A stretch of DNA of 64,000 nt, taken from assembly GCA_020137815.1 (NCBI GenBank), contig CM035351.1, positions 742,065 to 806,064 of the forward strand, written 5' to 3'. Shown one piece after another: positions 11,657 through 31,482 of this stretch; position 1 is the first letter of the stretch; the number at the start of each line of letters is the position of its first letter. Source of the DNA: Hormiphora californensis. Its lineage: Eukaryota > Ctenophora > Tentaculata > Cydippida > Pleurobrachiidae. A program made the translations under genes and the position numbers. The notes beneath the pieces are model-generated. The model was not told the DNA's origin. It saw only the letters and a program-made list of their open reading frames with translations, and did not search any database.

Positions 11657-12108
11657 ATGGTCGCCAGCAAGAAATCCAAGAAGGCTATGGAGTCCATCAA
11701 CTCCCGACTTGCACTTGTCATGAAGAGTGGAAAGTTCACCATCGGATACAGGAGTACCCTCAAGTCAATCCGACAGGGCAAGAGCAAACTGATTATCATC
11801 GCTAATAACACCCCTGCTTTAAGGAAGAGCGAGATTGAGTACTACTGCATGTTGGCCAAGGTACGTGTGTTAACTAGATGAATTTAATTGTTGATAGTGT
11901 CTGTTTGTTCTGGGATGGAGCTCTGTAATGGGAGCAAAGAAATCCTAGTAACCCTGATTTGTATTTATAGGTTGGTGTCCACCACTACACTGGCAACAAC
12001 ATCGACCTTGGAACCGCCTGCGGAAAGTACTTCAGAGTTGGTGCTCTCTGCATCACAGACCCCGGCGATTCAGACATCATCCGATCTATGCCTACCAACG
12101 CGGAATAG
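11657..12108 (+). CDS. RPL30: 60S ribosomal protein L30 (eL30)
   Basis: Exon 1 is 11657-11860 (68 codons, donor GTACGT) and exon 2 is 11971-12108 (acceptor TATAG, stop TAG). The joined protein is 113 residues, the usual family length, with the conserved [42 protein letters not shown] and DPGDSDI motifs. It is a component of the large cytosolic ribosomal subunit that also binds kink-turn RNA. I start at the ATG that gives the canonical N-terminus of VASKKSKK type. Nothing is disrupted in this copy. Confidence 0.97.
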
Positions 12109-12411
12109 AATTTTGATTTTTGACCTGTTTTTAACTTATTTAAAAACATCTGACTTTGCTTTACTCGTGTCCCCATCTACCACACCCCATCTACCTAACT
12201 AACTATGTGATGCCCCCGCGCCTTAGCTTGTGAATCTCACTCTTCCCCCTGTTAAAATATGTATCCCAACCCCCACTTTAATCTAACCAAACTTCAATCT
12301 ACCTAGCTCCCCCCCCCTTATTGAACCTCCCCTGGCCCTGTTAAAATGTAGCCCAATATATGCTACCCCCATACTAACAATGATATATTCCCTCCTTTAG
12401 CGCTTCATAGT
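12109..12411. other. Short intergenic region between eL30 and the HECT ligase
   Basis: Pyrimidine-rich, with several 'ctaacc' and 'cccc' stretches. It ends in CCTTTAG at 12400, which could be a 3' splice acceptor for a 5' UTR exon of the HECT gene. Confidence 0.4.
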
Positions 12412-14628
12412 ATGTTTGATGGAGGCTTCAAAAGTAAACCAGTAGTAGCACTCCGGGGATCCAGTTCCAACGCACCCCGTAACGTTGTTGAAGCAAACAG
12501 GAGGAAAAGAGAGACTCGTGATACACAAAGAAGGGGAGATAATGCTGTGTTACAGCTACAGACGCTATTGAGAGGGTGGAGGCTGAGGGGGAGGTTAAGG
12601 GAGGAGTGTCGAGTGAGGCATGATCAGACTACATACCCTGATAATATCCGGCCCTTGCTGTATTGTTATAACCCTACAGTTGACCATACTAGACTGGTGG
12701 GGCTGTGCTCCAGATTAGATAATGGTACTGGTGGTGGAGAGTTCAGTAGAGCCACCCTCTCCTACAGAATAATACAGGACATACATCAGCAGGTGGTTGT
12801 ACAGGGTGTTACTACCAAACCTGACCTTGTTGAAACACTAAACAATAGAACTGCACCACACAGGTCTGATGTGACGTTCAAACTACTTGTGGCTATATTG
12901 GATAAACACCAACACCCAGCACTTGTGACATTGTTAAAGACAGTGGTCAGTGTGGAGTTAGTGATACCTGAGATAGTCCTGAACCCTTCCCTGTCTAACC
13001 ACACCAAGATACTTCAATCTCTCTCCCTAGAAGGTTGTGATCCGGCTGTACTGGTAACATCTCACACACCCCTTATCTGTTCCTGTCTAGATAGTGACTT
13101 CAACTCTACACTAGAGCGTGTAGTTGGGTTATTGAGACATGCCGCCCTATCCTCTGATCTACTACTGGGTGTTCTACAGGCCCACAGACCAGTATTTAGA
13201 TCTGATGGGGAGGATGACAGTTCGAGTGAAGAGGAAGATGATAGGGAGAGGTATAACTTCAACTGTCTAACAGACATGGAGCTATCTGTTGAGTTAGTGT
13301 TTGTGATAATAGCTAAATATCGGATACCTGTGGCACGGTGTGGGCCTCTAATTCAACTCGCCTTCAATACCACCTACCTGAGGTCTCTATTAGCTGAGAT
13401 AATGGGGGGTGAGTTGGTAGCTGCGGTGGTCCAGGGTCGGTCTCTTACCTCTACTGAGTACAGGATGTTCGTACCTCGTGTCACTGTTCTATCAGCCCTT
13501 CTAACTAGTTACATCTCTTCAACACATGATAGTGACATATTGGAGGAGAGACTGCTAACAAGAGACCAACTAATAACCCTGTGTATAACAGCACGGGACC
13601 TATCACTAGCCCTTGCCTCTATGGATCTAATAGCTATATCAGGTCCTCTAAAGGTCCGGTCTGCCTTCCTGACTGCTTCCAGACATACCTCAGTACCTGG
13701 TGGGTTAGAGGCTGCACACTGGGTTGAATGCTGGGTACAGGTGACTGCACTAGCTAGAGAGCTCTATAGACGGAGTACTAGGCTCAGTGTGGAGGTAGAG
13801 TGGAGGAGAGATGATGTTAGTGTGAGCGAGGAATGTATCTGTCTCTTTTTAGAAGAGGAAGCAGCAACCAGTAACGTGAGTTTGGCAGTTGTTAAGGAAC
13901 TGTATGTGTTACAACGTGTCCCTTTCACCATCCCCTTTAAGAGTCGTGTATCTCTCTTCCATAAGATATTGGATAAGGATGTTCTGAGTACCAGAGGTGC
14001 ACATGATCAATTCAACACCTCAGCATCGGTCCAGGCTTCTATCAGACGGGACTTTGTTTATGAGGATGCCTTTATACAACTAGCAGAGAGCAGAGCTCCT
14101 AACTTGAAACACAGGCTAACAGTTAAACTGATCAACTTTACTGGACTAGATGAGGCAGGGGTGGATGGGGGAGGGCTGTTTAAAGAGTTTGTCAGTTGTT
14201 TCGTTAGAGAAGCATTCAACCCTAACAGAGGATTCTTCATTGAGACAGAGGGGTTGTTACACCCTAACCCAATGGCTATAACACTGTATCCTGACTACAA
14301 GAAACACTACTATCTGATAGGGAGAGTGTTGGGTAAAGCTATATACGAGAAGTTATTGGTCGACCTGCCCCTAGCCCCGTACTTTCTGGAGCAGCTCCTA
14401 GGGTCAACTGCTGATATAAACTACCTCCGCTCCCTAGATCCCACCCTATACAGAACCCTACTCTCACTCCGCAGTTATACAGCTCAAGAGATAGCAGATC
14501 TGGAATTAGGGTTTGTAGTAGATGAGAACACTCTGGGGAAGACAGCTAACATTGAACTAAAACCTGGTGGTAGTGGTATCAAGGTGACTAAAGATAATGT
14601 CATCGAGTATATCCATCTAGTAGGCTGA
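12412..14628 (+). CDS. UBE3C: UBE3C-like HECT E3 ubiquitin ligase, open frame ends inside the HECT domain
   Basis: An intron-less 738-codon frame. The N-terminus (MFDGGFKSKPVVAL) and the following basic, IQ-like segment (about residues 28-65) match the UBE3C plan. An acidic patch lies near 265-285. The HECT N-lobe begins about residue 540 (RRDFVYEDAF) and shows LDEAGVDGGGLFKEF, NPNRGFF and GRVLGKAIYE. HECT ligases take ubiquitin from an E2 on a C-lobe cysteine and pass it to substrates; UBE3C works with the proteasome. The frame stops at YIHLVG, just before the C-lobe. The downstream DNA still encodes the C-lobe, but in shifting frames (next entry). As it reads, the product would have no catalytic cysteine. 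Confidence 0.9.
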   Translation: MFDGGFKSKPVVALRGSSSNAPRNVVEANRRKRETRDTQRRGDNAVLQLQTLLRGWRLRGRLREECRVRHDQTTYPDNIRPLLYCYNPTVDHTRLVGLCSRLDNGTGGGEFSRATLSYRIIQDIHQQVVVQGVTTKPDLVETLNNRTAPHRSDVTFKLLVAILDKHQHPALVTLLKTVVSVELVIPEIVLNPSLSNHTKILQSLSLEGCDPAVLVTSHTPLICSCLDSDFNSTLERVVGLLRHAALSSDLLLGVLQAHRPVFRSDGEDDSSSEEEDDRERYNFNCLTDMELSVELVFVIIAKYRIPVARCGPLIQLAFNTTYLRSLLAEIMGGELVAAVVQGRSLTSTEYRMFVPRVTVLSALLTSYISSTHDSDILEERLLTRDQLITLCITARDLSLALASMDLIAISGPLKVRSAFLTASRHTSVPGGLEAAHWVECWVQVTALARELYRRSTRLSVEVEWRRDDVSVSEECICLFLEEEAATSNVSLAVVKELYVLQRVPFTIPFKSRVSLFHKILDKDVLSTRGAHDQFNTSASVQASIRRDFVYEDAFIQLAESRAPNLKHRLTVKLINFTGLDEAGVDGGGLFKEFVSCFVREAFNPNRGFFIETEGLLHPNPMAITLYPDYKKHYYLIGRVLGKAIYEKLLVDLPLAPYFLEQLLGSTADINYLRSLDPTLYRTLLSLRSYTAQEIADLELGFVVDENTLGKTANIELKPGGSGIKVTKDNVIEYIHLVG

Positions 14629-15114
14629 TCACAGGTTAAACAGACAGACTAGATCCCACTGCCGTGCCTTCACCTGAGGGGCTGTACAGTGTACTAAGTG
14701 TAGAGTGGTTGGGTATGTTTAGTTTTGCTAGAGCTACACCTCCTGATATGCTGGCAGTGAGAGTGATATAGATCCTAGCTGATCTCCGTGCCAACACTGT
14801 GTATTATGGGATATACAAAGAGGACCACCAATGTGTTGAAATATTCTGGGAGGTTCTAAGGTGATCTGAGTCCTAAACAGCGGCGACTCTTCCTGGCATT
14901 TGTAACTAGCAGTGACAGGACACCAGTTATTAGGGTTTGGTAGTTTGAAACCCTCTATTTGCAGTACACAGTGCAGGGGAAGAGGAGGACAGATTACCGA
15001 CTGCTAGTACCTGTATGAACCTTCTGAAACTGCCTGAGTATAGGAGTTACTGAGGTTATGAAGTCTAAACTTGTTTATGTGATCGAGTCAGGGGCTGGGT
15101 TTGAGTTGAGCTAG
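14626..15114 (+). pseudogene. UBE3C: Frame-broken HECT C-lobe continuing the UBE3C-like gene
   Basis: Homology to the UBE3C C-lobe runs to the canonical end (AGFELS then TAG at 15112-15114) but crosses about nine single-base frame changes. Landmarks in order: RLNRQTRSHC, SVEWLGMF, DLRANTVYYG, LAFVTSS, RLPTASTCMNLLKLPEY (catalytic cysteine at about 15009-15011) and the end. If one base is ignored at each break, the spacing between landmarks equals the family spacing. Every break is an extra base and none is a missing base. By contrast, the 2.2 kb upstream has no break. Explanations are consensus insertion errors, recent inactivation, or recoding. Confidence 0.85.
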
Positions 15115-15703
15115 TGAGACGGACTAAATGTTTTGGGGATGTTTGATATGTGTATTTTGCAGTGAAATTAAAGAGAGAAGTGTGGTATCTCTATGAAGTA
15201 GTTTATTGAAATAAGGTGATATGTTCTTGTGTAACTTTTGTACAGTGTAACGTTGTGTTCAAATTGTGTTCTATTTCAGATCTATTTTTAGAAATACACA
15301 TGTCTTCCATTTCCACCCGATCTTACATGTTCCCACGTCCTCAAAATTAGCCCTTACACTAAAACTAAACCAACTGCTGTCTAGTTTATAACTGTCATCG
15401 TCCCTAATCCCTCTAACCCCCTTCCTTAGTCCTTCCTCCTCCTCCATAATCCTAACAACACCCCCTCCTCCCATTTACCTCCCACACCATGCCCCAACAA
15501 CCCCTCCCTCAGTTCCTACTTCCTAATTAACTAACAACCTCCTTTGTAGCCACACCATGCCCCAACACCCCACCCCTCAGTTCCTAATAATCTAACCACT
15601 ATTTTCCCATCTAGTCACACCATGCCCCAACACCCCCTTCCCTAGACCCCTCTTTTCAGTTCAACTACAACTAACACCCCTCCCTCTCCTTTGTAGCCAC
15701 ACC
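15115..15703. other. Region upstream of eL42 with four copies of the splice-acceptor/start segment
   Basis: Contains a presumed 5' intron of the eL42 gene. The segment CACACCATG, preceded in three of four cases by a pyrimidine tract and TAG or similar, occurs with ATGs at 15489, 15557, 15622 and 15704. Only the last opens the ribosomal protein. The first three read ATGCCCCAACA and lead to short frames. Confidence 0.6.
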
Positions 15704-16024
15704 ATGGTCAACATCCCCAAGGTGCGGAAGACGTTCTGCAAGTACTCGGAATGCAAGAAGCACACCCAACACAAGGTGACTCAGTACAAAGCGGGCAAAA
15801 GGAACAAGAAGGCTCTGGGTGAGAGGCGTTACCGAATGAAACAGATGGGATTCGGAGGACAGACCAAGCCCGTGTTCCGAAAGAATGCCAAGACCACGAA
15901 GAAGCAGGTCCTCAGGATGGAATGTCAAACATGTCACAAGAAGAAGCAGGTGACACTGAAGCGGTGCAAGCATTTCGAGTTGGGTGGACAAAAGAAGAGG
16001 AAGGGGCAAATGATCCAGTTCTAG
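15704..16024 (+). CDS. RPL36A: 60S ribosomal protein L36a/L44 (eL42)
   Basis: 106 codons in one exon, starting [12 protein letters not shown] and ending [16 protein letters not shown] and a few more residues. This is full length for the family. The zinc-binding cysteines are present (FCKYSEC near the start and CQTCHKKK near residue 75). The GGQTKPVF loop keeps the proline linked in other species to cycloheximide sensitivity. It sits at the E-site of the large ribosomal subunit. The start codon lies 7 bases after a TTGTAG acceptor, so the 5' UTR is probably split by an intron. Confidence 0.97.
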   Translation: MVNIPKVRKTFCKYSECKKHTQHKVTQYKAGKRNKKALGERRYRMKQMGFGGQTKPVFRKNAKTTKKQVLRMECQTCHKKKQVTLKRCKHFELGGQKKRKGQMIQF

Positions 16025-16408
16025 GAGTTGTGTGTCAATTGACCGTTTTTTATTTATCCTACACTGAAAATATACCGTGCTTCAGTTTTCTCTCCAATCT
16101 CTCACTGAGCTGTGCTGTTACAACTTGTCTCACTGTGACCTTTGCAGCAGCGAGACAAGTTGTGTCCCATGAAATGCTAGACAATGTCACAGAATTATCG
16201 GGTCTTGTATGTAGCGCGCGAGTATTCTAGCATGTTACTGCGAACGAGATGTTCAGCAATTCTTGCGAGTGTTTCCAGTGCGCGCGCACCCTACCAACAA
16301 CCCCATCCTCTTTCCCCCCCCCCCCCCCCCATTTTACACTGTCCCCCACTTCAATCTGTCCCTTGTCAGTGCCTCACCCTGTCCCCTCTGTTTCTCTAGC
16401 AATAGATC

Positions 16409-17868
16409 ATGACAGAGGAAGATATCACTGAGGAGCGGATTCGCGGCATGAAAGTTGTTGAGTTAAAAGCAGAGCTTGAAAAGAAGGGATTATCTAAGAA
16501 TGGAGCCAAGGCCGCCCTTGCAAATCGTCTAATCGAGGTATGAAATTTAGTTATTGTTAGGGGTGGGGGTAGTGTTTGTGTCAGTAAACAGATATTAGAA
16601 TTGTTGCTTGCCTTGATACAGAACCTACAAAGCGAAATAGCTGCTGAAAAAGAAGAGGAAGAGATGGAGGGGGAAGGGAAAGAGAACGGTGTGACAGAAA
16701 ACGAGGCCATGGAAACTACTGATGAACAACCAGAGATGGTGGAAGAAGAAAGTGTTCAGCAAGAAGAAACAACAACAACAGCTACTGCTGGGGTGGAACA
16801 AGTGGTAGATGAACCTATGGAGGCCACAGAAGAGACATCAGCAGTAGTACCTGATGTAGAGCCTACTTCAGTGGAGCCTGAATCAGTCTCTATAGCAGAG
16901 GAGCCTGAGTCGGGTGCCACTGAAGTAGAGCCTGAATCAAGTTCTACTGTAGAGTCAGGTGGTGAACCTGCTGCTGTTCCGTCTACTACTACTGCAACTG
17001 AATGTACTGAAACAGCAACTGAAAGTGCCACTACAGCTGAAGTTCTACCTACTAGCAAGACTACTACTGAAGCTGAAAAAACTGAAGGTAAATCCCAAGG
17101 TGATCATAGTTATTCTTTGTACATAGTGAAGTTATAAAAGTAGACATTGTCGTTTCCCATAAACTAAGTAGTTGCTTCAGATTTAGGAATGTTTTTTCCT
17201 TTGATTCAAGTTTCTTGTTAAACTTTTTTTGAAAAGATTTCCAGCCGGGTATTTCCCCCTCTTCTCCAAGCCATATATTGTGTGTGTACAGGGCTCATCT
17301 CTAACCCTGTGAAACTCAGACAGCAATTTGGAGCCCCTTCCCCTGGAGCCTCCTGCTGAGGAGCTAGACTACGAGGAGACCGACATAAAGGATGATCTGG
17401 TATCATTTGACATAGAAGATGCAGATATAGCTGCTGTAGAACAACCTACCCCTGCTGGTGGTGATGGTGGTGCTGGTCCTGCTACTACTGCCATATCTGG
17501 AGATGACGATGAGGTGACTGTGGTGGCTGTAAAGAGCGGGGATACAAAAGAAAGAGGACGAAGGGTAATCACGCTAATTTTATCCGTTTAAATTGATAGG
17601 CATAGTACAGTTGTTATTAAAATCACGTTTTTGTAGTCATCGCAAGGTCAACAACATACATTTCCCCATTTTGCTTGAATTTTGAAAACAAAAAAATACA
17701 ATAATTTTGAAACTACAACTGATAATGAGACGCTGGTAAGACGGGAACGACTACAACTACTGCAACAGACTGCTTATATTTCATCACTCCACACGATTTT
17801 TTTGCCGTATCACTAAAGCGTTTTACCATCACCCCTATCTTCCCGTCATCTCTCTCTCTCTCTCTTTC

Positions 17869-17932
<64 letters not shown>

Positions 17933-20538
17933 GTTTCTCTGCTGTTCTCTCTCTAAAAATCCTGCAACACGGCGCATGTAGCCTTGTTCATATTTGCTAG
18001 GTTTAATTAAGATATATTCAGGATTTATAAAATGTGTACTTGTGCCCCTTTTTGTGTGCGACTGTGCTGCTACCACGACATCAAGTTCAACCCCCACTCC
18101 CCCCTCAGGCACCCTGACATTTTGAAGATGGTGTGGATTAGCAACCTGACTAAAGAAACACGGGCACTGGATCTGAAAACTTGCTTTGGATTACATGGAA
18201 AGGTTAGTTTCATCTCCACAATAATGGAAATATGGCGCCCTACCCCCTTCCCTAGCTGTCTGACAATTCCCTACTGACTCAATTTCCTCGTCCTAAATTC
18301 CCCTTTTTTCCACTACCAGGTTATGAGTGCTAAAGTAGTGATGAACCCGAACTCAAAGGATGCCAAGTGTTTTGGTCTTGTGACAATGGATAAAGAATCG
18401 GAGGCTACAGTGTGTTTAGAGAAGCTGCAGGGATACAAAATACACGATATGGAGATACAAGTGTCACGGGTAGGTGCATTAGAGATTGGGGATAGCACGC
18501 CAAATCATTGGGGATTGAGTAATTTGTTGCTTGGGGATAATTTTCCTGTTTCCCCCACCTTGAATGTGGTCCTATTTTGATCCATGTTTCCCTCCGGGTT
18601 CCCTCCACAGCCCAAGAAAGACAACGCAGTGTTGAGAAAAATGCGCCAGACACAGAACCGACCTTCAGGGTTGAGACCGAGAATCAAATCTCCTGAGGAG
18701 AAATCTTCTAGTAAAGGTGACAATTCTCTCCTTCCATGATGAATGTTAACAGTTTACATCAGATATCACTACAATTGAGCTTGTCTCTATCATTTTATTA
18801 ACACGCCCCCCCCCCCTCCTGCTCAGAGAGGTCTGCAACACGAAGAGTTGTATCAGGATCAGGCACGATATCTGTCAACATTAAACCATCTGAGCGGGAT
18901 GAGAGAGGAGGACGAAGATCATCACCTCGCCGGAAATCTCCCTCCCGCTCCTCAAGGAGGTCCCCTGGCCGCCGGTCCTCACCTGGTAGAAGAAGGAGCC
19001 CAGGAGGAAAAAGAAGATCCCCAATCAGGGCCCCACGGAGATCTCCCTCGCCCCGTAGGAGGTCCCCAGGAGGTAGACGCTCCTCCCCTCGTAAATCATC
19101 TCCAGGACGATCTGGGAGGGCACGATCTCCCAGCCGCCGTTCTCCTAGAAGATCCTCACCTAGGAAAACTTCTCCCAGGAGATCGGAACCCAGGAAAGCC
19201 TCACCCCGCCGTTCTTCCCCCTCACGACGTCACTCTCCTGGTAGACGCCCTTCCTCTCAGCGTACCAGTGTAACTGCTAGAATCTCTCCAGGACCTACTA
19301 TTACAAGTGCCCCAAGGTCCCCACGAGCTGGTATCACTAGTGCAGGTAGCAGCAGCAGAAGATCTCCAGAGAGACGTCGATCCCCGGAGAGACGTCGATC
19401 CCCTGAGAGACGTAGATCATCACCTCATGGACGGAGCAGCAGTAGAAGATCCCCACCTGGTCGACGTGGCAGTTCACCACGGAGATCCCCTAAACGGGTC
19501 AGGAGGTCCCCAGAGAGGAGATCCCACCGCTCACCAGATAGAGGCAGCAGTAGAGATATGGAGCTGAAGATGTTGAGGGAACAAACAGCGAAACAAGAAC
19601 AAGCTATCAAGGCACTAATGAAGGGAAATGTTGGTAATATTGGGGATGTGCTGGGCAACTCTCTCACTGAGAAACTTGCCTCTGATCTTAAAGCTGCTCT
19701 TGTTAAACAGCTCGCTAGTTCTGTAAAGAGTATCAACCCTGCTGCAGCCCCTCCCCCTTCATCCTCCTCCAGAAAGGAGAGCCATCATCATGGGGGACAC
19801 AGGGCTCCAGCACCATTACCACCCCAGAGACCCCCAGTACCCCATGCAGCTCCAATGCCGGCATTCAACCCTCTAATGGTGTCGCACAAGGAGCAGGAGG
19901 CTCCCTATTCTCACACAGTGAGGAGCAGTGCAGCACCACCCCAGTCCTCCAGAAGGAGTTACCCAGTGGCCAGGGAGGAGCCCCACCCACCTCCCTCTAG
20001 GAACACCAGACCTCCCTTCACTAACGCCCTCCCTCCCCCGGTATCTGCATCCCGTCCCAACTACACCAACGCTGCACCCCACAGAGGGGGTGATCCTGGG
20101 TATGCCAGACAGGGTATCCCTGATCCCTCCTACCCGCCAACCCGGGGAGCACCAGTGTCAGCAGGAGGTGGTGGAGGTGGTGGGACTCCTAACCAGATAT
20201 CTGATCTGTTGAAATCTCTCCAAGGTGTGAAAGAGATGGTGAACAAACAACAACCTCATCCTCCCTTCTCCTCACCCAAATCCCAGCCTCAACAGATGCG
20301 AGGTATGCCACCTCAACACCAACCTCAACAACACCAGCAGCCTCCACAACAATACAAGACCCAGGGTGGTATGGGAGGGTACGGGCAGCAACAGCAGCAG
20401 CCACCCCAGCAACAGTTCAATGTTCCTGGTCCTATCAACATCCAGCAGGGTAATGGTCCACCCATGCAATGGCAACCACCCCCACACTTTAGTAACCAAG
20501 GAGGGTACCCACCTGTCAACCAGCAATTCAGGAGATGA
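16409..20538 (+). CDS. SAFB/SLTM-like nuclear protein: SAP domain, acidic region, RRM, RS-rich and Q/P-rich tail
   Basis: Exons: 16409-16537, 16622-17087, 17320-17564, about 18128-18202, 18320-18469, 18611-18716 and 18827-20538. Phases agree across all junctions; the start of exon 4 is the least sure. The N-terminal SAP domain (MKVVELKAELEKKGLSKNGA) binds AT-rich scaffold DNA. A long acidic E/T/S/V-rich part follows. The RRM (VWISNLTKETRALDLK, KCFGLVTM) closely matches the SAFB family RRM. Exon 7 encodes dense RS/RRSP repeats, then a short predicted helical segment near MELKMLREQTAKQEQ and a Q/P-rich end. SAFB proteins connect chromatin, RNA polymerase II and splicing. The unusually rich RS domain is more like an SR protein than vertebrate SAFB. 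A CT microsatellite lies in intron 3. Confidence 0.85.
17850..17932. repeat. CT microsatellite in a SAFB-like intron
   Basis: Nearly pure (CT)n with a few TTT interruptions, about 80 bp long. Confidence 0.9.
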
Positions 20539-21314
20539 GGAAGAGGGAGGTAGTAGTATGTTGTTGAGAACTTAGTGGATGAAGTGAACACTCCGAGATG
20601 AAGATGAACTCGAAATGGATTTTGTTGAGCGAGAAATTATTGAAAATTGCTGACTCGTTTAAATGTATTCAAAAGATTAATTTTTCCACTGCAATTAAGA
20701 AACTGAGTTTCAATTGGCCAAAAAAGGATATTGTTATTGGTCGAGAAAGGATATTGAAACCCCAGTCATGCCAGGAGGGTGTTTCTCCCAGATAGTTCCA
20801 GAAGTCCACGGGACAATGACCGGTCGAATGGTCGACAGAGCACGTCTCCAATCACAGCACCACGTATTGAAAAGACCGCGCGGTGTTGTCTATAAAATCA
20901 GTACCGCGCGCTACGCCAAACTGAGTGGCGGCAAATCAAGGGACACACTTCACATCGTTGAGTGCTGAGAACTGAGAAGGGTTCTGAAGAATTATGTAAC
21001 CTGTAGTTTTAATCAGGATTTATCTACGTGTGACCTAACCCTCATACGAGAGATGGGGTTTATCCCCTCATGAGGGTAAGGCCGATGGAATTGTGACACG
21101 TTGTTTACAGACACACATGAGACACATTAGCTTTAGTTTCTGTCAGGAATAAATAGCTGGACCCTTAGTAGGTTTAAAAACAGTCTTCGATAACCATAAC
21201 ACACTCTCTCAGATAATACACACACAGTTCCCACAGTGTTTTCAATTAACCTATTATTCTCATCTTACTAAACAATAAACCTGTAACACATCAGTAAACT
21301 ATAAACTCCCTGCT
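20539..21314. other. Convergent intergenic region between the SAFB-like gene and PEPCK
   Basis: The 3' ends of two genes on opposite strands face each other here. There is a short inverted motif pair (CCCTCATACGAGAG and CCCTCATGAGGG near 21038-21080). No exon is supported. Confidence 0.45.
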
Positions 21315-30398
<9,084 letters not shown>

Positions 30399-30698
30399 TT
30401 CAAGTTCTGCTCTTGTGAGGGTCCAGCCTAGCTAGATTAATGAATGAATTAAGCGTCGGGGTAAAGCTGCGTCAAGTAAATTCAAAACCTATTGTTTAGA
30501 CAAAAAAACGGAGTTGGTCATAGAGACAATAAATTACCAACACACGCTTTCTGTCCTTCTGGCCAGTGGCCTCTTTCACAGACTACAGAGTAATCTGTGG
30601 TGTAATTTATGTTTTTCCCTCTTTTTCTCAAGAAAAAAAAACGATACCGTGGAGAGGTCTCAGAAATCAAAATAGGGATCTCAGAAAATTTCTGACAA

Positions 30699-31018
30699 CG
30701 TTGCTGGCCCCCGATTACGTTGCTGGGCCCCGATTAAGGCAGCGCTTTTCAAGACAGAAATCAAAACGCCAAAAAAAGAATTTGATCACCGAAAAATGAA
30801 GGTCGCGACTTGCCGAAATTTGAAGCGCGCGATGCAAAACAGCTGAATTTCTGCAGTGTTGTTATCCCCAACTCGCGCGTTCCATTTTGCGCGTGATTTA
30901 GCATCGTAAGTAAGAGTTTTTTGATACTCGAGCAAGGGGGGGTGGTATGGCGGCCAACATCGGCCTGAATATTGAAAAGCGCTGCCTTATCCCGCGCTAT
31001 CGGGGGCCAGCAACGTTT
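30699..31018. mobile_element. TIR element of about 320 bp
   Basis: The left end AACGTTGCTGGCCCCCGAT followed by TAAGGCAGCGCTTTTCAA is inverted at the right end (TTGAAAAGCGCTGCCTTA, then ATCGGGGGCCAGCAACGTT). The left arm contains a partial extra copy of the outer repeat (ACGTTGCTGGGCCCCGAT). The interior is non-coding. Confidence 0.65.
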
Positions 31019-31092
31019 GCCAAGCCTGAATATAAATAGGTGTAGACACTTAACAATGATAAAAACTGTAATAAATTAAATATAAGATGAGT

Positions 31093-31482
31093 CTATTGCC
31101 CCACTTGATATAGCTGCTCGTCCCTGTTGCCCTCGCCCCTCAATCTACCCCGATGCCCCCTGATGGAAACAGTTATTGATCGCACCATGGCGAAAGATAG
31201 CCTGAGTCGAAGATAACGGATGCATTGGTCGTAGGTGTATCCCGTTTTCTTAGCTTTCTTATCGGCTAGCTGTTTCAGTGTCTTTTTGAATTCCCGACCG
31301 AGACCCCCCGTCGTGGACATTACCAGAGGTGTAAATGAAGATTTTTCCACTTCAATGACCCGATGAAGGTAGCCAGTCTTTTTCTCCCTCTCATGTTTTT
31401 CATACACTTTAGAGATTTCCTGGTTAGAGTTGGATGCCACCCTAGGATTAAATACCCTCACATCAAAATAGGTGTTATCCAT
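31093..31482 (-). mobile_element. C-terminal fragment of a retroelement polyprotein
   Basis: A 129-codon frame with FDVRVFNPRVASNS, HEREKKTGYLHRVIEVEK, SSFTPLVMSTTGGLG and IRYLRLRLSFAMVRS. I recognise this arrangement from the tails of reverse-transcriptase proteins that are abundant in early-branching animal genomes. No RT core lies next to it, so it is a truncated copy. The family assignment is from memory of the motif order and is moderate only. Confidence 0.5.

Noticed and set aside
14626-15114. Antizyme-like +1 recoding at TGA codons as the explanation of the HECT frame breaks
   Set aside because: Five breaks coincide with TGA followed by G/T, as in antizyme, but others (in HECT, PEPCK and the PHD-JmjC gene) do not involve a stop, and most can be explained by one doubled base. 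Consensus insertion is simpler, so I keep recoding only as an alternative.
18848-19567. Separate proline/histidine-rich genes at 18848-19273 and 19307-19567
   Set aside because: They are other-frame readings of the SAFB-like RS-repeat exon, whose own frame links in phase to the RRM exon.
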